A stretch of 33,457 nt of DNA from Chitinophagaceae bacterium (GTDB lineage Bacteria; Bacteroidota; Bacteroidia; Chitinophagales; Chitinophagaceae), in contig SAIX01000007.1 of assembly GCA_004028765.1 (NCBI GenBank), positions 1-33,457 on the forward strand, read 5' to 3'. The notes below the pieces were generated by a model, which saw only the letters and a list, made by a program, of their open reading frames with translations, ran no database searches and was not told the origin of the DNA. Both the position numbers and the translations under genes were made by a program. This document shows, piece after piece, positions 8,781 to 13,998 of this stretch. The stretch's first letter is position 1. Each line of letters starts with the position of its first letter.

Positions 8781-8803
8781 GCGTTAAGCTTTATGCGTTC
8801 AGC
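8781..8803. repeat. Right terminal inverted repeat
   Basis: Begins gcgttaagctttatgc and is the inverted partner of 8282-8304 (22 of 23). It lies 15 bp upstream of the four-helix gene's start codon, so it may also hold promoter or operator signals. A related, shorter copy follows the second gene-start copy near 8884-8903. Confidence 0.75.
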
Positions 8804-8829
8804 GTTATGCGTTATCCATTTAGCCTTAC

Positions 8830-8867
8830 GCTTTTTGCCAAACTTCCTATTTACGGTAATCTCTCAT
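8830..8867 (-). pseudogene. Truncated second copy of the four-helix-bundle gene start, with a stop codon
   Basis: The first 52 bases of 8728-8814 (gene start and upstream region) recur at 8830-8909 with four differences. Translated on the minus strand, the copy reads MRDYRK, then TAG in place of TAT (Tyr7), then EVWQK. The copy is cut off by the flanking repeats and the real argD follows. The offset is 102 bp. A third trace (gcattttgcc) begins at 8918. Confidence 0.75.
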
Positions 8868-8929
8868 AATTACTCCAATCAAGCATTATGCATTCAGCGT
8901 TATGTATTTAACGTTTAGCATTTTGCCTT

Positions 8930-10060
8930 TTACCCAACCGCTTTCCGCAACAGGCTTAAAAACTGATCCGCCTGTTCTTTCTTCAAAGCCAAAGAAGGCA
9001 ATAACCTGATCACATTAGGTTTTGCTTCTCCCGTGAACACTTTATGATCAAACAGCAATTTCTTTTTCAGGTCTTTCCGTTCATCGGGTACATCAAAACC
9101 GATCATGAGTCCGCGGCCTCTTACATTTTGTAATCCGGGGATCAGCCTGAGCTGTTCCATCAGGTAATTGCCGGTTGTTGCTGCGTTCGCTACCAGGTTC
9201 TCCTGCTCAATCACTTCCAGCACAGCCAATGCAGCGGCGCAGGCCAGTTGGTTGCCTCCGAATGTAGTGCCCAGCATACCATGTTTGGGTTTGATATGCG
9301 GAGCGATGAGGATACCGGCCACGGGAAAACCATTGCCCATTCCTTTTGCCATCGTATAGATATCTGCATTTACCCCTGCATGATCGTGTGAGAAAAATTT
9401 TCCGCTTCTTCCGTAACCACATTGTACACTATCTGCGATATATACCGAACCATGCGCATCGCACAAGCCCCTGATCAGCTGCAGAAAATCATCATCGGCC
9501 ACATTGATACCGCCCACACCCTGTATGCCTTCAATGATCACAGCTGCGATCGCTGAACCCTGTTCATCAAAACATTTTTGTAATGCCTGGGCATCATTGA
9601 ATGGAAGAAAAATAATATTCTCTGTTTCATTTACAGGTGCCACAATAGAAGGATTATCCGTTGCAGCCACAGCGAGAGAGGTACGGCCGTGAAAGGACTT
9701 TGAAAAGGCAATTATTTTTTTCCGCCCGGTAACAAAAGAAGCCAGCTTCAATGCATTTTCATTTGCTTCGGCGCCGCTGTTACAGAGAAATAACTGGTAA
9801 TCCGTTTTGCCACTTACTGCACCCAGTTTATCAGCAAGGTTTTTTTGGATAGGAATGATCACCGAATTGGAGTAAAAAGCGATTTTCTCCAGTTGGTCCT
9901 CGATCCTTTTTACCCAATGCGGGTGGGTATGGCCAATACTGATCACGGCATGGCCACCATACATATCAAGATACTGAACGCCATTTTCATCCCAAACATA
10001 AGAATCCTTTGCGCTGGTGATGGCGATATTGTTGAGGGGATATACGTCGAATAAAGTCAT
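8930..10060 (-). CDS. argD: N-acylornithine aminotransferase
   Basis: 376 residues from the chosen ATG at 10060 (MTLFDVYPLNN); an upstream extension of the frame to 10165 is Cys/Arg-rich and not family-like. Class-III PLP aminotransferase: NSGAEANENALKLA (about 94-107), FHGRT, IIEGIQGVGG, and the PLP lysine in TMAKGMGNG (about Lys239). It converts N-acylglutamate semialdehyde to N-acylornithine. It follows argC with a 231-bp gap and precedes the inserted four-helix-bundle element. Confidence 0.94.
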   Translation of the reverse strand: MTLFDVYPLNNIAITSAKDSYVWDENGVQYLDMYGGHAVISIGHTHPHWVKRIEDQLEKIAFYSNSVIIPIQKNLADKLGAVSGKTDYQLFLCNSGAEANENALKLASFVTGRKKIIAFSKSFHGRTSLAVAATDNPSIVAPVNETENIIFLPFNDAQALQKCFDEQGSAIAAVIIEGIQGVGGINVADDDFLQLIRGLCDAHGSVYIADSVQCGYGRSGKFFSHDHAGVNADIYTMAKGMGNGFPVAGILIAPHIKPKHGMLGTTFGGNQLACAAALAVLEVIEQENLVANAATTGNYLMEQLRLIPGLQNVRGRGLMIGFDVPDERKDLKKKLLFDHKVFTGEAKPNVIRLLPSLALKKEQADQFLSLLRKAVG

Positions 10061-10291
10061 AAATAAAAAGTAATAAGTTATACATAATGTGTTACTGCCT
10101 GTTTCGATTGATTGCCGCACCGCTCTGCATGATTTACAGGAACAGGTGCAGCGGATCGTCGCCATTCGCAGGCAGGCACATTCATTTCCATCCCGGGAAA
10201 TAAAATCACCACCTTATATATTTTCCTTGTATTCAATTTCTGCATTTAAAAATCATTCTTCGGTATTCTGTCCTTTCTCTTTTTATCTAAC
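10061..10291 (-). other. Intergenic gap argC-argD
   Basis: 231 bases, unusually long for this compact operon. An in-frame extension of argD runs to 10165 (MATIRCTCSCKSCRAVRQ) but looks like chance. No strong hairpin with a T-run or clear TAnnTTTG box was found. The gap could hold an internal promoter or be the scar of a lost element like the one after argD. No firm feature is supported. Confidence 0.3.
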
Positions 10292-11272
10292 TCAAAATGC
10301 CGCAGCTTTCAATTGCAAACCCGCCTGCTCATCCAGTCCGAAAAGCAGGTTCATATTCTGCACTGCTTGTCCACTGGCGCCTTTGAGCAAGTTATCGATG
10401 GCCGAGTGTGCAACGATCTTGTTCCCCTGCTTCTCAATATGGATAAGGCATTTGTTTGTATTCACCACCTGCTTCAGATCGATCATCGTATCACTTACAT
10501 GTGTAAAGGGATGGGGTTCATAAAAAGATTTGTACACCTGCCTGATCTCTTCCAGCGACAAACTGCAATCGATCACTGAGCTGATATAGATCCCTCTTGT
10601 AAAATCTCCCCGCCAGGGAACAAAATGCACATGGATATTATCATTGCTCTGTAACTGCACCAGGCTTTGCTGAATCTCATTGATGTGCTGGTGTTGTAAT
10701 GATTTATATGCCTGGATATTATTGGCGCGCCAGCTGAAATGTGAAGTACTGCTCAAACCCTGCCCGGCACCTGTTGAGCCTGTGATACCGGTTGTATACA
10801 CTTCATTCAGTAACCCGGCTTTAGCCAAGGGCAATAATCCAAGCTGGATGGCTGTGGCGAAACAACCGGGGTTGGCAATATTTGCCGCGGTACGGATGGC
10901 ATCGCGGTTTAATTCAGGTAACCCATATACAAACTGCCTGTTGCCAATGCTTGCTTTATCAGCAAGGCGAAAATCCTGAGAGAGGTCAATGATTTTGATC
11001 GAACCGGGTATCGTATTTTCTCCAAGGATTTTTTTCGCGTCCCCATGTCCCACACATAAAAACAATACATCAATATCCTGCTGAATGGTATCCGTGAATA
11101 ACAAATCCGTATCACCCAGCAGATCGCTGTGTATTTTACTTACCGGGTTGCCTGCATTACTGCTGCTGTGAATAAAGGAAAGTTCAACGTCAGGGTGATG
11201 GATGAGTAACCTTGTCGTTTCACCGCCTGTATATCCTGCTCCGCCAATGATGCCTGCCTTGATCTTTTTCAT
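10292..11272 (-). CDS. argC: N-acyl-gamma-glutamyl-phosphate reductase
   Basis: 326 residues. It has an N-terminal NADPH-binding GIIGGAGYTGGE (8-19) and the catalytic cysteine in ANPGCFAT (Cys137). SWRANNIQAYKSLQHQHINEI carries the expected His region. It reduces acylglutamyl phosphate to the semialdehyde. Its ATG overlaps the cupin stop by 4 bp, so it should be translated together with the cupin and argG. Confidence 0.95.
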   Translation of the reverse strand: MKKIKAGIIGGAGYTGGETTRLLIHHPDVELSFIHSSSNAGNPVSKIHSDLLGDTDLLFTDTIQQDIDVLFLCVGHGDAKKILGENTIPGSIKIIDLSQDFRLADKASIGNRQFVYGLPELNRDAIRTAANIANPGCFATAIQLGLLPLAKAGLLNEVYTTGITGSTGAGQGLSSTSHFSWRANNIQAYKSLQHQHINEIQQSLVQLQSNDNIHVHFVPWRGDFTRGIYISSVIDCSLSLEEIRQVYKSFYEPHPFTHVSDTMIDLKQVVNTNKCLIHIEKQGNKIVAHSAIDNLLKGASGQAVQNMNLLFGLDEQAGLQLKAAAF

Positions 11273-11622
11273 ATTGATAAGTTGATCCTGTCGCCGGCAG
11301 TGGATGGCTGCGACGAAAGGATGAATTCAATTTCTGAATCTGTATTGTTAAGGATCCTGTGCTGCAAACCCTGCCGGATGTGCAGCCCTTCCTGTGCAGC
11401 CACTTCGATGGTTTCTCCTTCCACTTCAAATGTTGCCACGCCTTTCAGGATAAAGAAAAACTGTTGCGCCTTTTCATGGTAATGCAATTGCTCTGCAGTA
11501 CCAGCGGGCATTCTTTCCTGTTTTACAGAAAGGGAAGTTTCATCCACTAAGTTCCATCCGTCACAGGCATTGCCCCATTGGTAATGGCGCAGGCTTTGTT
11601 GTATGGAAACTTTCTGCGTCAC
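11269..11622 (-). CDS. Small cupin-domain protein in the arg operon
   Basis: 117 residues, a single conserved beta-barrel. Cupin motif 1 is seen as QLHYHEKAQQFFFILKG (about 45-61) with E and H ligands; motif 2 is the weaker HIRQGLQHRILNNTD (about 81-95). A metal site of two or three His is plausible. It overlaps argG by 4 bp and argC by 4 bp, so it is firmly embedded in the operon. It has no known step in arginine synthesis. It could be a metabolite sensor, an isomerase or a repair enzyme for a pathway intermediate; nothing in the sequence decides this. Confidence 0.85.
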   Translation of the reverse strand: MTQKVSIQQSLRHYQWGNACDGWNLVDETSLSVKQERMPAGTAEQLHYHEKAQQFFFILKGVATFEVEGETIEVAAQEGLHIRQGLQHRILNNTDSEIEFILSSQPSTAGDRINLSI

Positions 11623-12845
11623 TGGTTCGATTCTTTGATATTGTGATAGATACTGGTCTGGTTGCCGAAAATCTTGGAGAAGCCACGAACATCATCGCCC
11701 GTCCAGCCACTGTTCATTTCGCCGTATTTTCCAAACTTGCTGCTCATCAGGTCGTATTTTGATTCGATACCGATGAGTTGAAAACGATAGGGCAGCAACT
11801 GTACAAATACATCGCCTGTTACATGTGCCTGTGAACTTTCAAGATAAGCTTCAATATCACGCATCACGGGGTCGAGTATCTGGCCTTCGTGTAACCAGTT
11901 GCCATAAAACTGTGCAAGCTGGTCTTTCCAGCTCAGTTGCCATTTGGTGAGCACATGTTTTTCGAGGGCATGGTGTGCTTTTAATATCACCATGGGTGCT
12001 GCAGCTTCAAAACCCACGCGGCCTTTGATACCGATAATGGTATCGCCTACATGGATATCACGGCCAATTCCGTAGGGACCTGCGATGGTTTGTAAATACT
12101 GGATCGCTTCGGTCGGGTGCACAAAGTTTTTATCGTTTACTGCTTTGAGCTCCCCTTTTTCAAAATGGAGTTTTACTTCTTCACTGCCGGTTTTGGTAAC
12201 CTGAGTAGGCCAGGCTTCTTCAGGAAGGATACCTTTTGAGTTGAGTGTTTCCTTTCCTCCCACGCTGGTTCCCCAAAGGCCTTTATTGATCGAATAAGCC
12301 GCTTTCGCGAAATTCATTTCAACGCCTTTCCCTTTCAGGTATTCGATCTCCGCTTCGCGGCTGAGTTTCATATCGCGTATCGGTGTGATAATTTCCACAC
12401 CGGGTATCATGATATGAAAAATCATATCAAACCTTACCTGGTCGTTACCGGCACCGGTACTTCCATGCACCACCGCTTTTGCTTTTAATTTTTTGGCATG
12501 TTTGGCAATATGCAATGCCTGGCTCAGTCTTTCAGCGCTTACACTGAGCGGATAGGTATTGTTCTTCAGTACATTTCCATACACGAGGTATTTGATGATG
12601 CTGTCGTAATAGCTCTTTACAGCATTTACGGTAGTATGCGATTTTACACCAAGTGTGTATGCATGTTTTTCAATCGCTGCGAGTTCTTCTTCACTGAACC
12701 CACCGGTGTTTACAATCACGCTGTGTACTTCATATCCGTTCTCTTCTGTGAGGTATTTCACACAGAAAGAAGTATCGAGCCCTCCGCTGAAGCCCAGCAC
12801 AACGGCATCGCCTTTTTGTAATGTGGTTGGTTGTTCGTTTGTCAT
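11619..12845 (-). CDS. argG: Argininosuccinate synthase
   Basis: 408 residues, standard size. The ATP pyrophosphatase loop FSGGLDTS lies at about 19-26. HGSTGAGNDQVRFD is the citrulline/aspartate-binding motif, and VHPTEAIQYLQTIAGPYGIGR is also family-like. It joins citrulline and aspartate using ATP. It starts 44 bp after the GNAT stop, with a small hairpin between, and is followed by the overlapping cupin. Confidence 0.96.
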   Translation of the reverse strand: MTNEQPTTLQKGDAVVLGFSGGLDTSFCVKYLTEENGYEVHSVIVNTGGFSEEELAAIEKHAYTLGVKSHTTVNAVKSYYDSIIKYLVYGNVLKNNTYPLSVSAERLSQALHIAKHAKKLKAKAVVHGSTGAGNDQVRFDMIFHIMIPGVEIITPIRDMKLSREAEIEYLKGKGVEMNFAKAAYSINKGLWGTSVGGKETLNSKGILPEEAWPTQVTKTGSEEVKLHFEKGELKAVNDKNFVHPTEAIQYLQTIAGPYGIGRDIHVGDTIIGIKGRVGFEAAAPMVILKAHHALEKHVLTKWQLSWKDQLAQFYGNWLHEGQILDPVMRDIEAYLESSQAHVTGDVFVQLLPYRFQLIGIESKYDLMSSKFGKYGEMNSGWTGDDVRGFSKIFGNQTSIYHNIKESNQ

Positions 12846-12870
12846 TGCTTGCTTGCTTTATAAAATCATC

Positions 12871-12885
12871 CCTGCATTGTGCAGG
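12871..12885 (-). other. Intercistronic hairpin between the GNAT gene and argG
   Basis: CCTGCA-TTG-TGCAGG, a 6-bp perfect stem with a 3-nt loop, five bases past the GNAT stop. On the minus strand it is followed by GATGATTTTAT, a weak T-run. It could be a leaky terminator or an mRNA-processing site that lowers argG relative to the GNAT. Confidence 0.35.
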
Positions 12886-12889
12886 AATA

Positions 12890-13603
12890 TCAGAGATTAA
12901 AAAAAGTATGGAACAGAGATTTGGGTTTTACGCCGTTGCCATTGCCGCCATTGCCTTCTTTTTTGCGGAACCAGCTCAGCAGTTTCCCCTGTTTTATCTT
13001 CATAAACCGTTCGTAGAGTTTTGAGTTCTGGTTAAATTCCTTCGTGGTTTCTTCGGGTTCATAATGATCGGCAGGGTCGTAGAGCATGGCAGTGCACATA
13101 CAGTTCTTCCTGTCTTTACTCATCAGTATATCATAGTTCACACAACTCTTGCAGCCTGCCCAGAATTCTTCATCATCGGTAAGTTCGCTGTAGGTAACAG
13201 GTTCATACCCCAGTTCGCTGTTGATCTTCATTACAGCCAACCCGGTGGTTAGCCCGAATATTTTTGCGTGCGGGTATTTCTGGCGCGACAGGTTAAAAAT
13301 CGTTTGCTTGATTTTTTTTGCGATGCCGCTTTTGCGGAAGGGTGGAGATACGATCAGCCCGCTGTTGGCCACAAACTGCTCATGCCCCCAGGCTTCAATA
13401 TAACAGAAACCTACCCAGGTGCCGTCTGGTAATAGGGCAATCACAGCTTTCCCCTCTTCCATTTTTTTGGCGAGGTACTCGGGACTGCGTTTGGCAATAC
13501 CGGTTCCTCTTGCCTTGGCGGAGGATTCCATTTCATCTGTGATGATCTTCGCGTAATGTGTATCGCCACTATTCGCTACACGAACGATGATATTGTCTTC
13601 CAA
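12890..13603 (-). CDS. GNAT acetyltransferase heading the arg operon; candidate N-acylglutamate synthase
   Basis: About 237 residues. The GNAT fold is seen as GFCYIEAWGHEQFVANSG and the acyl-CoA loop VSPPFRKSGIAKKI. The operon lacks argA and argJ, so this is the natural candidate for making N-acylglutamate; I recall this Bacteroidetes family having been proposed for that role on genetic grounds. A C-terminal cysteine set, GCKSC and then NCMC, looks like a metal or disulfide site and is unusual in GNATs. The start is uncertain: the frame opens with GTG at 13639, but that codon lies in the terminator-like hairpin. The TTG at 13603 (LEDNIIVRVANSGD) fits my memory of the family's N-terminus better. 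No ATG is available before residue 26. Confidence 0.75.
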   Translation of the reverse strand: MEDNIIVRVANSGDTHYAKIITDEMESSAKARGTGIAKRSPEYLAKKMEEGKAVIALLPDGTWVGFCYIEAWGHEQFVANSGLIVSPPFRKSGIAKKIKQTIFNLSRQKYPHAKIFGLTTGLAVMKINSELGYEPVTYSELTDDEEFWAGCKSCVNYDILMSKDRKNCMCTAMLYDPADHYEPEETTKEFNQNSKLYERFMKIKQGKLLSWFRKKEGNGGNGNGVKPKSLFHTFFNL

Positions 13604-13625
13604 CTTGTAATAATTAAATAAGCGT

Positions 13626-13716
13626 AAAAAAGATAACACCTGCGTGTTGTGAGAACCAGTTCCGGGAGAGTTTCCACTGATAGGGGCAAGTGCCAGTTGC
13701 TCGTCCTATCAGCAAC
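13626..13716 (-). promoter_or_regulatory. Putative attenuator of the arginine operon
   Basis: Two stems compete for the same bases. Stem A pairs 13711-13716 with 13696-13701 (6 bp, 9-nt loop). Stem B pairs 13705-13712 with 13677-13684 (8 bp perfect, ctgatagg/cctatcag, with an inner gcaa/ttgc stem). Downstream on the minus strand, GTGGAAAC...GTTCTCAC can form an imperfect stem. A small hairpin, AACAC-GCAG-GTGTT (13635-13648), is then followed by ATC and six T's (13626-13631). The leader frame stops (TGA, then TAG) inside stem B, and three Arg codons sit just upstream. Mutually exclusive stems, end-product codons and a U-run are the classic parts of ribosome-mediated attenuation. The exact switch logic is not worked out, and the terminator stem is short. 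Confidence 0.45.
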
Positions 13717-13819
13717 CACGTCGAGGTCGCGGCAGGGAATTGCACGGGACGGTTACCGGGGCCAATGGCGCAGCGGTAACAGCCGGGAAGAAATTGATAT
13801 GTAAAGCGGTTTTTTTCAC
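13709..13819 (-). CDS. Putative arginine leader peptide
   Basis: A 36-codon frame starting GTG-AAA-AAA-ACC (MKKTALHINFF...) and ending LPRPRRGC followed by TGA TAG. Three of the last six codons are Arg (CGA, CGA, CGT). The stop lies in the 5' arm of the main leader hairpin. The frame is open further upstream to 13894, so the start is a guess based on its position after the promoter-like box at 13851-13858. A second hairpin (gttaccg, 13752-13758, with cggtaac, 13774-13780) lies within it. It would be a sensor of arginyl-tRNA, not a functional protein. A non-coding structured leader is the alternative. Confidence 0.4.
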   Translation of the reverse strand: MKKTALHINFFPAVTAAPLAPVTVPCNSLPRPRRGC

Positions 13820-13850
13820 TGATATAAACGATATACCGTTGAAATTTTTG

Positions 13851-13858
13851 TAAAAGTA
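13851..13858 (-). promoter_or_regulatory. Possible -7 box for the arg operon
   Basis: TACTTTTA on the minus strand, one base off TAnnTTTG. It would place the transcript start near 13845, about 25 nt before the leader-peptide GTG. No clear -33 TTG is seen at the normal distance, so support is modest. Confidence 0.3.
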
Positions 13859-13919
13859 TAATAGTTTGTCTAACCAGCGCCGATTTTTTTCCAAAACTTT
13901 GGTTAAGCCTTCATTATCA

Positions 13920-13950
13920 ATAAAAAGACCGCCCGTATTGCGGGCGGCCA
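13920..13950 (-). terminator. Rho-independent terminator after the second outer-membrane protein
   Basis: A 7-bp perfect stem (13929-13935 with 13941-13947, ccgcccg/cgggcgg) with a 5-nt loop. On the minus strand it is followed by TCTTTTTATTG. It lies about 50 bp past the stop at 13999 and separates this gene from the arg operon. Confidence 0.85.
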
Positions 13951-13998
13951 GATATCAGATATATGATAGGTGTTTGAGTCTGCTCTCCGGGTAATCAT

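Larger units (their letters stand above)
8282..8803. mobile_element. 522-bp element with inverted termini carrying a four-helix-bundle gene
   Basis: The left end 8282-8304 and the right end 8781-8803 are inverted repeats of 23 bp that differ at one position (seen by direct comparison). They bracket a single gene (8406-8765). The termini contain the short word AACGC several times at 7-8 bp spacing. The whole argD-argF' gap (8273-8929) is this element plus degenerate partial copies; the arg genes otherwise lie within a few bases of each other, so an insertion is the simplest reading. No target-site duplication was found. No transposase motif is visible, so movement would need either the four-helix protein itself or an enzyme supplied elsewhere. 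Confidence 0.65.

Noticed and set aside
10061..10165. Upstream extension of argD (MATIRCTCSCKSC...)
   Set aside because: Cys/Arg-rich and unlike the aminotransferase N-terminus, which begins at 10060 in the family position.
13709..13894. Full 61-residue frame as a protein gene
   Set aside because: It starts with TTG upstream of the promoter-like box and resembles no family; only the last 36 codons are kept, as a possible leader peptide.
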